Shown: in pieces, positions 1 to 8,943 of the stretch | Layout of the letters: each line of letters begins with the position of its first letter | How positions within the stretch are numbered: the stretch's first letter is position 1 | Assembly (NCBI RefSeq): GCF_014926405.1 | Contig: NZ_JACXXJ020000003.1 | Location: 1 to 64,000, forward strand | DNA: 64,000 bases | Reading direction: 5' to 3' | Source of the DNA: Agrobacterium vitis | GTDB taxonomy: Bacteria > Pseudomonadota > Alphaproteobacteria > Rhizobiales > Rhizobiaceae | Program-made: the position numbers and the translations under genes | Notes under the pieces: generated by a model | Told to the model about the DNA's origin: nothing | Databases searched by the model: none | Seen by the model: the letters and a program-made list of their open reading frames with translations, nothing else

Positions 1-126
1 CGCCTCCGACTTTCTGGCAATGTCGAGCATATGGGCGAAGTCGGTTGCCGCGGTCACCTTGCTCGCTGGATGGCGCCATGAAGCCGGATGAAAACCGAAG
101 GTATATACGAACGTACCAAGCTTCAT
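1..126 (-). CDS. LLM-class flavin-dependent monooxygenase, N-terminal part (cut by window edge)
   Basis: The reverse strand from base 126 reads MKLGTFVYTFGFHPASWRHP and continues in frame off the left edge, so only about 42 residues are visible. This opening, followed by an aligned 'ATDFAHMLDIARKSEA' stretch, is typical of the NtaA/SnaA/DszA group of bacterial luciferase-like monooxygenases, which use reduced flavin from a partner reductase to oxidise small organic compounds in the cytoplasm. The substrate cannot be told from the N-terminus. The start is the ATG at 126-124; the ribosome site before it is weak. The group is fairly sure, the exact function is not. Confidence 0.6.
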   Translation of the reverse strand, partial: MKLGTFVYTFGFHPASWRHPASKVTAATDFAHMLDIARKSEA

Positions 127-440
127 CTTGTCCAGTCACTTCATATTGTTCCCCTTTGATTTTACAGTGAATTATCTGGGAGATTATGAAGTGGCGTTCA
201 CGGAAGCAATATTGAACGAGTGTTGGGAAGCTTAAGCTGGACTAAAGTAGTGTCGCCGATACAGGCGGGTGGGTATCGGCGACGGGCATGGATGCCGTTT
301 CTGTAACTGCGGCTCCAAATCGGTTGATCGGCCAATTGGCATTGCTCTGATCCAGAGCACAAGGACGTTGCTTCCTTCTCGAAGCCGGGTCTCTTTTCCA
401 CAGTGCTCCGGTCCCAAGCCCGAGGTCACTCGGCTCACAG
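127..440. other. Intergenic stretch without a convincing gene
   Basis: About 310 bases between the start of the monooxygenase and the end of the MpaB gene. The part next to 126 is AT-rich (about 140-200) and probably carries the monooxygenase promoter. Short open frames in 198-639 overlap in several directions and do not look like proteins. No RNA gene or clear terminator was seen. Confidence 0.4.
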
Positions 441-1289
441 TTAAAGACGAATGCCCATGCGTTTCGCTGCCTGCGCTGCCGGCGTGTGCCGCTTCGGGAC
501 CACCGAAACCACGTGGGCGAAAACCGTGATGAGCAAAGCCTCGCCAGCGCGCAAGCCCTTGTCGCGCAATTGCGGCAAAGACCGAACGGGCTCCGGCGTG
601 ATGTCCACGGCGGCCCGCACGAGGAGCCTCTGTACCCACCTCAACGGCCTTGGCAAGATTGGCGCCTGGTTCATGATCGCGAGGAATTCCCCTAAGATGT
701 CAGAGCCCTCCAAATCCGGTGCCATTTCAGCGAGAATGTTTTCCCATTCGCGCCAGGAACGCGGCGCACCTGTCGCCCCGAAGAGCTCTGCTGATGGGCC
801 GCTTTCGGCGAAGGCGGCGTCCTTATCGGTGGACGACAACGAGGCCGCGAAGCGATGATAGGCCTCGGTAAAGCCGAATGTCGCAGTTGCTTGAACCCAG
901 TTGAGCAAGCGGGGATCGTTCGCAAAGTAGGGCTTACCGTCGGGTGTTGCCCCGCGGACCTTATCATGGATCGATACAACATGGGCGATGACCTCTCTGG
1001 CCTTCGATTGTGCCGCGTATGCTGTGATCATCGCAGCAAAGCCGGTGCGGTGCAGGCGCTTTGCCGGATCGGTCCGAAAACTGCTGTGATCCCACACGCC
1101 TGACCGCACCGAAGGTTCAGCCAGTTCTAGCAGAACAGCTGAAACGCCGCCTACGAACATTGTGATCGGATTACTGAAAACGCGCCACGTCACACCCCCA
1201 GCCGGCGCGAGAGAAGGCTCTCCCGCGGGCTGAGCAAAGTTTATATCCATGCCCGGTGGCGGTTTAAGAAGTTCATCAAATGCACTCAT
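441..1289 (-). CDS. Oxygenase MpaB family protein (DUF2236)
   Basis: About 282 residues. The motif GVWDHSSFRTDPAKRLHRT near residues 65-83 and the helical body with 'YHRFA' are characteristic of the MpaB/rubber-oxygenase (DUF2236) family, haem-type oxygenases; members include an enzyme of mycophenolic acid synthesis and the latex-clearing protein. The physiological substrate here is unknown. I prefer the ATG at 1289 (MSAFDELLKPPPG) to the upstream start at 1340, because it follows GAGGTGTAATA at suitable spacing. It is divergent from a TetR gene 119 bases away, with an inverted repeat between, so it is probably the repressor's target. Confidence 0.75.
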   Translation of the reverse strand: MSAFDELLKPPPGMDINFAQPAGEPSLAPAGGVTWRVFSNPITMFVGGVSAVLLELAEPSVRSGVWDHSSFRTDPAKRLHRTGFAAMITAYAAQSKAREVIAHVVSIHDKVRGATPDGKPYFANDPRLLNWVQATATFGFTEAYHRFAASLSSTDKDAAFAESGPSAELFGATGAPRSWREWENILAEMAPDLEGSDILGEFLAIMNQAPILPRPLRWVQRLLVRAAVDITPEPVRSLPQLRDKGLRAGEALLITVFAHVVSVVPKRHTPAAQAAKRMGIRL

Positions 1290-1374
1290 TATTACACCTC
1301 GCTGATTATTAGGAGTGACAGTGACGACGCTCGCCTTCAAAGTGGCAACGCGATTTCACTATGTCGGCCCGAGA

Positions 1375-1395
1375 TATGACAAGTGACTAGTCATA
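1375..1395. promoter_or_regulatory. Candidate TetR operator
   Basis: An exact inverted repeat TATGAC-N9-GTCATA lies in the short divergent region between the MpaB gene (start 1289) and the TetR gene (start 1409). A second palindrome, TGACTAGTCA, is nested in its right half. Position and size fit a TetR-family operator controlling both genes; the binding is inferred. Confidence 0.5.
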
Positions 1396-1408
1396 AATAG
1401 GCGATACT

Positions 1409-1972
1409 ATGGGAAAGACAATGGTAGGATTGCGGCAGGATGCTCGAAGGTCGCGATCCCGTACCGCTATGCACCGTGCACTTTTCGAGCTGCTTTTGGA
1501 CATTCCACTCGATAAGATTACGGGGGCTATGGTGGCCGAGCGCGCCGGCGTCGGTTATTCTACCTATTTTCGGCATTATACGGATGTTTCGGCACTTGTC
1601 CTCGATGCTGTTGAAATTCTGACGGATGCCCTGGCGCAGGCTATGATGCCTGCGTTGATGCGGCTTGATGGGGCTGGAGCTGCCCGGGCGTTTATCGAGG
1701 CCGTGAATGCGCGACGGCGGGAGGTCAGCGCCCTCACTCGGGTTGGAAACGCGCTACGCGCTGAACTCAGGCATCAAGTCGTTGATCGTCTCGCGTCTTC
1801 GCCGGATCCGAACGCGACCCGTCTGCCGCGTCGACTTGCGATCAGGATTGCAGTGGCATCGACCGTCGAACTGCTGGATTGGTGGCTCAATGAGGAGCCT
1901 GACCGGAGCACGGGAGAGATCTCGGAGCTGCTGAGCTCCCTTATACTTCAACCGCTCATGATACGAGACTGA
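1409..1972 (+). CDS. TetR/AcrR-family transcriptional regulator
   Basis: 187 residues, normal TetR length. The N-terminal helix-turn-helix is visible around residues 12-58 (ending in YSTYFRHYTDVSALVLDAV), followed by an all-helical ligand-binding domain. It is divergent from the MpaB-type oxygenase gene and starts 14 bases after a 21-base inverted repeat, so it most likely represses itself and the oxygenase until a ligand, perhaps the oxygenase substrate, is bound. The start ATG at 1409 (MGKTMVG) could equally be the Met four codons later. The ligand is unknown. Confidence 0.85.
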   Translation: MGKTMVGLRQDARRSRSRTAMHRALFELLLDIPLDKITGAMVAERAGVGYSTYFRHYTDVSALVLDAVEILTDALAQAMMPALMRLDGAGAARAFIEAVNARRREVSALTRVGNALRAELRHQVVDRLASSPDPNATRLPRRLAIRIAVASTVELLDWWLNEEPDRSTGEISELLSSLILQPLMIRD

Positions 1973-2289
1973 AACCAAAAGTTTCGGTGTGCTTCAGACA
2001 TCTCTGCCGGTGCCGTGCGGGGCCACTCCGGTAGTAATTCGTCTTGTCGCTTACTCGACTTAGGGAGCCAGCCTGAGATTAAAGTGACATCGGGGATGCC
2101 GCTCGGGATCGATTTCCAATTATCCAGACGTCCATACTTAGGCGATCACCTTAAATGTCGGCCATCGGCAGCGGCGCGGAGAAGGCTTATTCCTGCAACA
2201 TCAGTCGCTGGCTCGTGACCGTGGGCTGTCTGTCCAACGCGAGGTTACGGCGGGATGACACTGACTCTAGCTTAAAAACCTGAGGCCTT
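1973..2289. other. Gene-free stretch
   Basis: About 315 bases after the TetR gene. The overlapping small frames show no recognisable domain. It merges into the decayed GAF-domain gene to the right and is probably part of the same degenerating region. Confidence 0.35.
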
Positions 2290-2640
2290 AAATTTGGCGA
2301 TAACCACTCGGGGAACCGCAAGACGCGAGCGGCCCTCGATTTCTCTCTCCACGAGAGCATGTAGGAATGCGGAAGTGATGGGCCGGCAAGGGGATTAAGA
2401 TGTCCTTTGTCACCGACAACACCGAACACACCACGTCCGGGAACAGAGCCTCTACTTCGCGGCACAGTCGCTCGAGCGTTGCCTGCAAAGCTTCGCCACG
2501 GGCGATCATTTCTAGAATTACGTTTTGCAGTTCCAGGGTCATGGCGAACAGTTCTTTTCGGAGCTCGGACTTTACCAGCGCAACCTTCTTTTCGGGTTGT
2601 CTATTTGCGTAAAGGTTTATGGAGCCAGGCTTGTTCCAGT
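2290..2640 (-). pseudogene. Remnant of a GAF-domain signalling gene
   Basis: On the reverse strand, MTLELQNVILEMIARGEALQ followed by ATLERLCREVEALFPDVVCS is the usual opening of the GAF domain in bacterial diguanylate-cyclase/phosphodiesterase or sensor proteins. The frame is open upstream of the Met (VKSELRKELFA), so the gene once extended further. After residue 48 the reading shifts: the expected 'HLNPLAGPSLPHSY' is found in another frame (about 2360-2400), and the rest of the domain and any output domain are missing. I read this as a frameshifted, truncated leftover. The assignment rests on pattern memory of the GAF start. Confidence 0.5.
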
Positions 2641-2698
2641 GGTGCTGGTCGTTCGTGCCGCGCCCCAGATAAGGTCGTCTTCAGGGAGCAGAACGAAA

Positions 2699-2741
2699 AA
2701 GGGCCCGAGAACATGTCTCAGGGCCCGAGTTTTTTCTTCGA
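2699..2741 (+). terminator. Rho-independent terminator (orphan)
   Basis: A strong hairpin, GGGCCCGAGA-ACATG-TCTCAGGGCCC with one bulged A, is followed by GAGTTTTTTC. An A-run precedes it, so it could work in both directions. No intact gene ends just before it on either strand, so it is probably left over from a lost gene. Confidence 0.7.
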
Positions 2742-3123
2742 CAGCGGAGGGAGGAGACAGTGCCGATGTCCTTATTGTAAAAGGTTATGGTTAAAGGATC
2801 GTAAACGACAGGAGTGGGCTAATCAGTCAGATGGTGGGTCAGGTAAGTTTAGGAGCCCATGCATCGGAGTCCATCTGCGCTCACTGTCGCAGCCATTGTC
2901 TTTACTTTCAGTCGATCCGGCCTTCGCCAATGTCACGCCCTCCAGGTCAAGGGCGCTCTTTCGACAGAATATCGCTCATAACGCATGAACTTTTTTAAGA
3001 CTTAGAAACTATAAATTTATTTCACGACTTCATGGGATGAGAACCGTGTCTTCCACCCCAGCAAAATAATTTTGTCCTTCCGGGTCGAGCCATGAAACAT
3101 CTTGCAGCCCTTGAGGATACGTC
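2742..3123. other. Leader region of the chemoreceptor gene
   Basis: About 380 bases without a supported gene. The part from 2985 to 3030 is AT-rich (TTTTTTAAGACTTAGAAACTATAAATTTATTT) in pieces and probably holds the promoter of the chemoreceptor gene starting at 3124. No second clear element was found. Confidence 0.35.
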
Positions 3124-5046
3124 ATGTCCAGACCGAAAATCAAAACCGCCCTCATCAGTGTTTTCATCTTTATCGGCATCATCGTCGGTGGTTTTGCCGC
3201 ATATTCCGTCAATCGCTTGAGGACGACCAACGAATTTGTCAGCAATATCGCCAATGACTGGATGCCCAGCGTTTCGCTGGCGACACGGATGCAGCAGGAT
3301 TTCAGTAATCTGCGACTGGCATATCGTGACCATATCATGGCCCTGGACGACAAGGGAATGAAAAACGCGGAAACGGACGTGACGAACAGGATCTCCGCGT
3401 TTCTTGAAACGACGTCACAGTTTGAGGCAATTTACACGTATCAAAGCGAGCTGGACATCGCCAAGCAGGTTCGTGAGGAGTTCAAAGGCTACACGGACCT
3501 GGGTACGCAGTTGATGAAACTGTCGGCGAATGACAACGATGAGCAGGCAAAGATCTTGCTTGCCACGGACATGAAGCCTTTGGCCATAAGACTCATCGCG
3601 GATATAGACAAGCTGATCGACATCAATGCCACGGGCGCCAAGACGGTATTTGCAGAAAGTCAGGCTATTTTCAGCACCACCCTTGTTCTGACATTTTTTG
3701 CCATCGGATTGTGCGCGGTGGTCCTCCTCGCATCAATCTGGTTCGCGCTGACGGGTATTGCCCGTCCCATTCAGACGATCACCAGCGCAATGACGAAGCT
3801 GGCGGGCGGCGATACAAAAACTGCGGTACCCTTTGCCGGGCGCGCCGATGAAATCGGGGAAATGGCCGGAGCCGTCGAGGTTTTCCGTCAAGCAGCATTG
3901 TCGAACAAACGCCTCGAAGAAGAGGCCGAGGGGGCACGTATACAAGGCGAGGCAGATCGTGTTCGATTGACCGCCGAAGCGGAAGCGGCTGCACAAAAAC
4001 GGCTCCAGGAAGCAACCTCTGGTCTTGCCACGGGCCTTCGCCGTCTTGCCGCCGGCGATCTGGGCTTCCAGCTCAACGAGCCATTTGCGCCGGACTTTGA
4101 AGCGCTGCGTCATGATCTGAACGGCGCCGTCAGTCAACTTGCTGACACCCTGCGCGCCGTTGCACAAGCTACGACACAGATCGACAGCGGCACCCGCGAG
4201 ATCAGTCAAAGCACCGATGACCTGTCGAAGCGGACAGAACAACAGGCAGCCTCGCTCGAACAAACAGCCGCAGCCCTCGATCAGATCACGGCGAATGTCT
4301 CCAATTCGTCGAAGCGCGCCGATGAAGCACGCTCTGTTGCTGTCCAGGCCAATGCCAGTGCGGCTCATTCCGGCAAGGTCGTCGCAAGCACCGTCGATGC
4401 CATGCAGAAAATCGAGCAATCATCCAATCAGGTGTCAAACATTATCGGCGTCATCGACGAGATCGCTTTCCAAACCAATCTTCTGGCCTTGAATGCGGGC
4501 GTCGAAGCCGCCCGGGCCGGCGAGGCAGGCAAGGGCTTTGCCGTGGTCGCTCAGGAAGTTCGTGAACTTGCACAGCGCTCTGCCAAAGCTGCGAAAGAAA
4601 TCAAAGAACTGATCCGCAACTCCTCTGTCGAGGTTCAAAGCGGCGTCAAGCTGGTCAGCGAGACCGGCGAGGCATTGAAGACCATCGAAGGCTATATCGT
4701 CGCCGTCAACCAGCATATGGACGCCATTGCCACGTCGGCCAGAGAACAGTCGGTCGGGCTTGCAGAGGTGAACACCGCCGTTAACCAGATGGACCAGGTC
4801 ACCCAGCAGAACGCCGCGATGGTCGAGGAAAGCAACGCGGCGAGTGCGACTCTCGCCGGCGAGGCAGGAACTCTGCGCGAGCTCATCGGCCGGTTCCAGT
4901 TTGGCGAAGGAAAACGGCAAATGGCGCCTGTGACAGCTGCCGGAGCGCCAAACCGCGCTGTGGCGTCGCCGGCTCGCAGGCTGACGGCACAGGTCGCTAA
5001 AGCCTATGGCGGCAATACAGCCGCTGAAAGCTGGGAGGAGTTTTGA
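3124..5046 (+). CDS. Methyl-accepting chemotaxis protein
   Basis: 640 residues with the full layout of an inner-membrane chemoreceptor. TM1 is at about 8-29, a four-helix-bundle-type sensing region at about 30-182, TM2 at about 183-208 and a HAMP domain follows (from about 210). A linker and further HAMP-like region come next, then the signalling helices, whose conserved hairpin ([20 protein letters not shown]) is at about 443-462. The protein signals to CheA/CheW. It ends in SWEEF, which resembles the W-x-x-F pentapeptide tether that recruits CheR/CheB in high-abundance receptors; this is an inference. No che genes are nearby. The ligand is unknown. Confidence 0.93.
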   Translation: MSRPKIKTALISVFIFIGIIVGGFAAYSVNRLRTTNEFVSNIANDWMPSVSLATRMQQDFSNLRLAYRDHIMALDDKGMKNAETDVTNRISAFLETTSQFEAIYTYQSELDIAKQVREEFKGYTDLGTQLMKLSANDNDEQAKILLATDMKPLAIRLIADIDKLIDINATGAKTVFAESQAIFSTTLVLTFFAIGLCAVVLLASIWFALTGIARPIQTITSAMTKLAGGDTKTAVPFAGRADEIGEMAGAVEVFRQAALSNKRLEEEAEGARIQGEADRVRLTAEAEAAAQKRLQEATSGLATGLRRLAAGDLGFQLNEPFAPDFEALRHDLNGAVSQLADTLRAVAQATTQIDSGTREISQSTDDLSKRTEQQAASLEQTAAALDQITANVSNSSKRADEARSVAVQANASAAHSGKVVASTVDAMQKIEQSSNQVSNIIGVIDEIAFQTNLLALNAGVEAARAGEAGKGFAVVAQEVRELAQRSAKAAKEIKELIRNSSVEVQSGVKLVSETGEALKTIEGYIVAVNQHMDAIATSAREQSVGLAEVNTAVNQMDQVTQQNAAMVEESNAASATLAGEAGTLRELIGRFQFGEGKRQMAPVTAAGAPNRAVASPARRLTAQVAKAYGGNTAAESWEEF

Positions 5047-5467
5047 AGACGGTCTGAAGATCCTATCGACGACGGCGGTGTATGGCTTTAAAAAAAATAC
5101 TAATCTAGGCGAGCGATCTCTAAGGGGTGGGCGAGATGCGGGCCCACCTTGGCCAGGCCGCCGCTCGGATTGGTACAGATAGCGGCAAAAATGAAGTCAC
5201 ATTGCACGAGCGAATGGTAGCTCTGCTGAAGGTCGTTCGGGAGGACAGTCTTCATCCAAGTTCATTGAGAATCGAACCATCAACCGAAGCCAAGCTATAT
5301 TCTGGATGCCGCGACGAGCTGCCCGTTATCCTGTGTTCTCCGTGGCAGGATCTCGAACATGGATCGGGATCGGCTTCGGTAATATCTCGAACCGCTCGCC
5401 TACATCTCGCTTTCCCGAAAGCTGTTCAGCGTCTAACGGCGAATTAGGATGAACGCCGCACTCATAC
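5047..5467. other. Stretch between chemoreceptor and IS66 with no convincing gene
   Basis: About 420 bases. An open frame of 106 codons (5127-5447, +) has no recognisable domain and no good ribosome site, so I do not call it. The IS66 insertion point is at 5468-5475; sequence beyond the element at 8024 gives no obvious continuation of a protein across the insertion. Confidence 0.35.
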
Positions 5468-5511
5468 GTTGCGACGTAAGCGCGATTTTCCCTGCACGTT
5501 GACTTGCTTGG

Positions 5512-7098
5512 CTAGGCTGTGACGGCGTTGGAGGCGTTGAACGGTAGCAAGTCGCTGATGTCGGCATCTTCATTGCGCTGCGGCAACTCTGCAAGCACGT
5601 GGCGCAGCCAGGTGAGTGGGTCGACGCCACAGGCACGGCAGGTCAGCATCAGACTGTAGATTACGGCGCTGGCCTTGGCTCCATCAGCGGTGTCGCTGAA
5701 CAGCCAACTCTTTCTGCCGGTGGCAAAAACTCTGATGTCGCGTTCCAGAATGTTGTTATCGATCGGCATTCTGCCATCGGAGATATAGCGGGTCAGATAA
5801 TCCCATTGGTTCAGAGTGTAGGACACGGCATCACCGAGCCTGGTGTCCGGCACGACTTTTGGCGCGATATTATCGAGCCAGGACTTGAGGGCGTTCAGGA
5901 CAGGCAAGCTGTGCTGTTGGCGAAAGCGGCGAATGCAGTCGGCCTTCGTCTCGCCGGCATCTGGGGCTTTGTCTCTTGCCTGCTTTTCGATCCGATAAAG
6001 CTGCTCGAAGAACCGGAGCGCCTGTTCCGGCGGTCCGCCTCCGTTCTTTCTGGTTTTGAGTGCTTCAACGAAGCGCCGTCGGGAATGAGCCATGCATCCG
6101 ACATGCGTGGCACCATCCAATGTGCGCCAGGCTGTATAGCCATCGCTCATGAGTATGCCGCGGTAGTCGCCGAGGAAGGCCTGTGGGTGAATCTGACCGC
6201 GGCCGGGCTGATAATCGAGCAGCACGATCGGCTCGCTACTGTCCTCGCCGCTCCGGTAGGCCCACATATACGATGTGCTGGTGGCTTCCTTGTCCTTTTC
6301 CTTGAGAACCTGAACGGTCGTCTCATCACCGTGAATGAGGGGCTGCGACCTGAGCCTCAGTCTCAGCGCATCATAGATGCGGTGAAGATGCTTCTCGCTC
6401 GAGCCGATCACCCAGTGAGCGAGAGCGCCTCGGCTGATCGGAACGCCGGCTCGCTCGAACGTCTGAGCCACGCGGTAGAGCGGCGTGCCATCGACGTATT
6501 TGTGGACGAGCGCGAAGGCCAGCGTCGAGGCGGTTGCGATGCTGCCCGGCAGAGGTTGGCTCGGCATAGGCGCGATCACGACAGGCGTGTTGATCCCGGT
6601 GCGGTCGCAATGGCGGCAGGTATGTTTGAACCGCACATTCTGCAGGACCTTTGCCTTGACCTCGATATGGAGTTGCTCGGTAACGGCCTCGCCCATGCGA
6701 TGCATTTGACTGTCGCAGCAAGGGCAGGCCTTCTGATCGTCGGCAAGGTCGTATTCGACACGCTCGCGCGGCAGGTCTTCCGGTAAAGGCCTGCGGCCAC
6801 GCTTCTTTCCCGCCGCGCTCTCGACAGGCGGCAGGCCTGTATCCGGAAGATCGACGCCGTCGCCGTCGTTACTGTCATCCTCATCCGCGGCCTCCTCGGC
6901 CTCGTTGAAGATGCGATCGATGTGCTTTTCGCTGCGGGGTGCAAAACGATGGAGCCTTGCGAGCGCCAGTTCTTCTTCAAGTTTGACGATCCGCTGCGAG
7001 AGGGCCTCCTTCTCGGCTTTGAGCGCAGCAATTTCGGCGGCGTTGGCCGCCAACTGCGCCATCAGTTCTGCAACGCTCAGTTCGCCGGCTCGGGTCAT
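5512..7098 (-). CDS. tnpC: IS66 transposase TnpC
   Basis: 528 residues, full length for the IS66 DDE transposase. It has an N-terminal leucine-zipper-like coiled coil (about 8-60), an acidic linker, a zinc-binding region with paired cysteines (CPCC and CRHC, about 125-165), then the DDE catalytic domain with IHGDETT, LMSDGYTAW and the C-terminal RMPIDNNILERDIR signature. It acts on the ends of the surrounding element. No frameshift was seen, so it is probably active together with TnpA and TnpB. Confidence 0.95.
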   Translation of the reverse strand: MTRAGELSVAELMAQLAANAAEIAALKAEKEALSQRIVKLEEELALARLHRFAPRSEKHIDRIFNEAEEAADEDDSNDGDGVDLPDTGLPPVESAAGKKRGRRPLPEDLPRERVEYDLADDQKACPCCDSQMHRMGEAVTEQLHIEVKAKVLQNVRFKHTCRHCDRTGINTPVVIAPMPSQPLPGSIATASTLAFALVHKYVDGTPLYRVAQTFERAGVPISRGALAHWVIGSSEKHLHRIYDALRLRLRSQPLIHGDETTVQVLKEKDKEATSTSYMWAYRSGEDSSEPIVLLDYQPGRGQIHPQAFLGDYRGILMSDGYTAWRTLDGATHVGCMAHSRRRFVEALKTRKNGGGPPEQALRFFEQLYRIEKQARDKAPDAGETKADCIRRFRQQHSLPVLNALKSWLDNIAPKVVPDTRLGDAVSYTLNQWDYLTRYISDGRMPIDNNILERDIRVFATGRKSWLFSDTADGAKASAVIYSLMLTCRACGVDPLTWLRHVLAELPQRNEDADISDLLPFNASNAVTA

Positions 7099-7151
7099 CC
7101 CAGTTTTGAATCTGAGCCGCGTCGCCGCGTCAACAGCTCAATTCGCCACCT

Positions 7152-7505
7152 TCAGCCGGCGATCTGATACTGCCGCACGGGATGGCGGATCATCGCATCG
7201 ATATCGATCCCGTCGAGAATCCAATGCAGTTGCTCGGTCGTCAGTGTGACCACCGTCACCTCTCGGCGCGGCCATCGGAACTTGTCTTCGGTCAACCGCT
7301 TCAGGATTAGCACAAAGCCCGAGCGATCGAAGAATAGCAGCTTCACCCGGTCACGCCGGCGGTTGCAGAAGGCAAACACTGCAGGAGCAAACGGGTCCAG
7401 CGCCATCGTCTCCTGGACCAGGACCGCAAGGCTGTTGATGCCGGCCCGGAAGTCGATCGGTTCGCGATGCAGATAGACTTGAAGATCAGCGCCAAGCTTA
7501 AACAT
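7152..7505 (-). CDS. tnpB: IS66 accessory protein TnpB (Orf2)
   Basis: 117 residues, the standard length. The signature 'VYLHREPIDFRAGINSL' near the start and 'FCNRRRDRVKLLFFDRSGF' in the middle identify the IS66 Orf2 family. TnpB is needed for efficient IS66 transposition although its biochemical role is not settled. Its start overlaps the end of tnpA by eight bases, which suggests translational coupling. Confidence 0.95.
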   Translation of the reverse strand: MFKLGADLQVYLHREPIDFRAGINSLAVLVQETMALDPFAPAVFAFCNRRRDRVKLLFFDRSGFVLILKRLTEDKFRWPRREVTVVTLTTEQLHWILDGIDIDAMIRHPVRQYQIAG

Positions 7506-7932
7506 GACCCAGAGCTCCGATTATTGCCGTCAATGCGCTGAGATCGCGGCACTCCAGCGTCAATCTCACACCATTCGGCAATGACGCTCTCACCTTCGCT
7601 GGAGAGGTCAGCGGGTCGCTCCTCTTCGCCGTCGGCAATCGCTCTTCGCGATCCGTGGCTGGCATCTCAATGTCGAACTCGCTGCTCGGGGCGGCGATCT
7701 GAACCGGAATAAACGCAGATGTCGAAGACGGCGATAATGGATGTGCCTGGGTATGTTTCCTGATCCATTTCCAAACGAGATTCGCATTGACCCCGTGTTC
7801 TCGCGCAAGTTTCGATACTGATGCGCCAGGTTCAAGGCAGGCCGCGACAAGGCGATCTTTCGAACTTTGATCGAAACGGCGTCTTCCATTCCGACCGACC
7901 AGTCGCACTGTAAGTTTTTGACCTTCATCCAT
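7498..7932 (-). CDS. tnpA: IS66 accessory protein TnpA (Orf1)
   Basis: About 144 residues from the Met at 7932 (MDEGQKLTVRLVGRNGRRRF); an in-frame Met at 7968 is also possible. The helix-turn-helix around 'DRLVAACLEPGASVSKLARE' and 'HGVNANLVWKWIRKH' is that of the IS66 Orf1 / transposase IS3-IS911-type HTH superfamily. It is the first gene of the element and overlaps tnpB. It probably binds the element's ends. Confidence 0.92.
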   Translation of the reverse strand: MDEGQKLTVRLVGRNGRRRFDQSSKDRLVAACLEPGASVSKLAREHGVNANLVWKWIRKHTQAHPLSPSSTSAFIPVQIAAPSSEFDIEMPATDREERLPTAKRSDPLTSPAKVRASLPNGVRLTLECRDLSALTAIIGALGHV

Positions 7933-8260
7933 AACTTGGTGTCCGCCTCTTTTAGGTGGACACCTCATGCCAAAGCTCGCTCAAATACTGAAGGTGCTGA
8001 GAAATTCGCGCTTACGTTGCGACTTAGGCCGTCCATCCAACGACAGCGGCAGAGGCACCCGGCGTCTACGCGCCAAATATGCGCATGTCGCCAGCGTATC
8101 GCTCCCCGCTTCCATATTGAGTTAGATGTAGGAGTGTTTATCAGCTATAGATACGCGGGGATATCTATGAAATTTGGCGGCTTTCCCAGTCTCAGGCTGA
8201 CGGGACTTTTCTAGCAGGGCAATCACGTAGAGCGGAGACTTCGGATTGTTGTTACAATTC

Positions 8261-8443
8261 ATGATAGCTGTAAGCTTCGCCTTGGTACTACTCGTGCTGC
8301 TGGTCTTCATTTGGCAACGGAGAGAGGGACTGCGGCGAGTGTTTGGCAGCGGCGTGATGGGTAGCGCTGGCAGCAACGACTATCCTCCGCATACCGGCGG
8401 CTGCAACGACACCGGCGGGGATGGCGGAAGCGGCGATTGCTAA
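8261..8443 (+). CDS. Small membrane protein with a Gly/Cys-rich tail
   Basis: About 60 residues from the ATG at 8261; an in-frame TTG at 8246 would add five. A single hydrophobic helix (about residues 4-19, VSFALVLLVLLVFIWQRR) is followed by positive charges and then a C-terminal tail GGCNDTGGDGGSGDC. Glycine-rich tails with cysteines like this occur on small uncharacterised rhizobial membrane proteins. The last base overlaps the next gene's ATG region (8443), which suggests the two are translated together. I do not recognise a function. Confidence 0.5.
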   Translation: MIAVSFALVLLVLLVFIWQRREGLRRVFGSGVMGSAGSNDYPPHTGGCNDTGGDGGSGDC

Positions 8444-8703
8444 TGGTGAGACTGTATTATGTCGGGACCTGCCCACAGTGTAACAATCAGGGCCGCCTCT
8501 ATCTCCAGAAGGACGTGACACGGCAGACGATCTATGCGCATTGCGAGGAATGTGAGTGGGGCTTCCGCAATCCTGAAGATGTCATGCACCCACATCGAGC
8601 GTTCCTAACGCTGTTGGAGGAGTATGAAACGGTGAACCCTGCCGAAGACGAAATCTTGCGATCTTTCTGGGCGCGTCACGTCGTAAAGCACGTCGACGTT
8701 TGA
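8443..8703 (+). CDS. Small zinc-ribbon-like protein, function unknown
   Basis: 86 residues from the ATG at 8443. Two CxxC pairs, CPQC near residue 11 and CEEC near residue 37, with aromatic residues between, look like a zinc ribbon. The rest is acidic and helical. It directly follows the small membrane protein with overlapping stop and start. Nothing in the sequence gives a specific job; it may bind metal or nucleic acid. Codon usage is ordinary for the region. Confidence 0.55.
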   Translation: MVRLYYVGTCPQCNNQGRLYLQKDVTRQTIYAHCEECEWGFRNPEDVMHPHRAFLTLLEEYETVNPAEDEILRSFWARHVVKHVDV

Positions 8704-8943
8704 AGCGCCCTAGACCTTTACCCGAAGCATATTGAACGCGTCGGGCATTGGCATCGAGGCTCGACAGGAAATCCTTTTATAGTTTTTCTTTTCCGTTGCT
8801 GAAAGGATGTCATCGCCTTGAAAGGAAATGAACCGCCGATCTGCTATTTTCAGGTCCCCTAGAGATTTCGATAGCGATGTCGGATCTGGTGGTTCATCAA
8901 CGTCCTAGCTGTAAATGAGACCGAAAACCGGAGGAGGCGAAGT

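Larger units (their letters stand above)
5476..8015 (-). mobile_element. Complete IS66-family insertion sequence (2540 bp)
   Basis: The ends are imperfect inverted repeats beginning GTAAGCGCGA: the left end reads GTAAGCGCGATTTTCCCTGC and the right end, read inward, GTAAGCGCGAATTTCTCAGC. Both sides carry the same 8-base direct repeat GTTGCGAC (5468-5475 and 8016-8023), the duplication size expected for IS66. Inside are tnpA, tnpB and tnpC in the family's usual order, all open. The element therefore looks intact and fairly recently inserted. Confidence 0.93.

Noticed and set aside
2407..2988. Forward frame of 193 codons
   Set aside because: It runs through the terminator hairpin and over the GAF remnant on the other strand; no protein-like features.
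5127..5447. Forward open frame of 106 codons before IS66
   Set aside because: No recognisable domain, no ribosome site, composition not typical of coding sequence in this window.
5599..6786. Long forward frame of 395 codons
   Set aside because: It lies entirely opposite the IS66 tnpC gene, which has full-length family similarity; the forward frame is its shadow.
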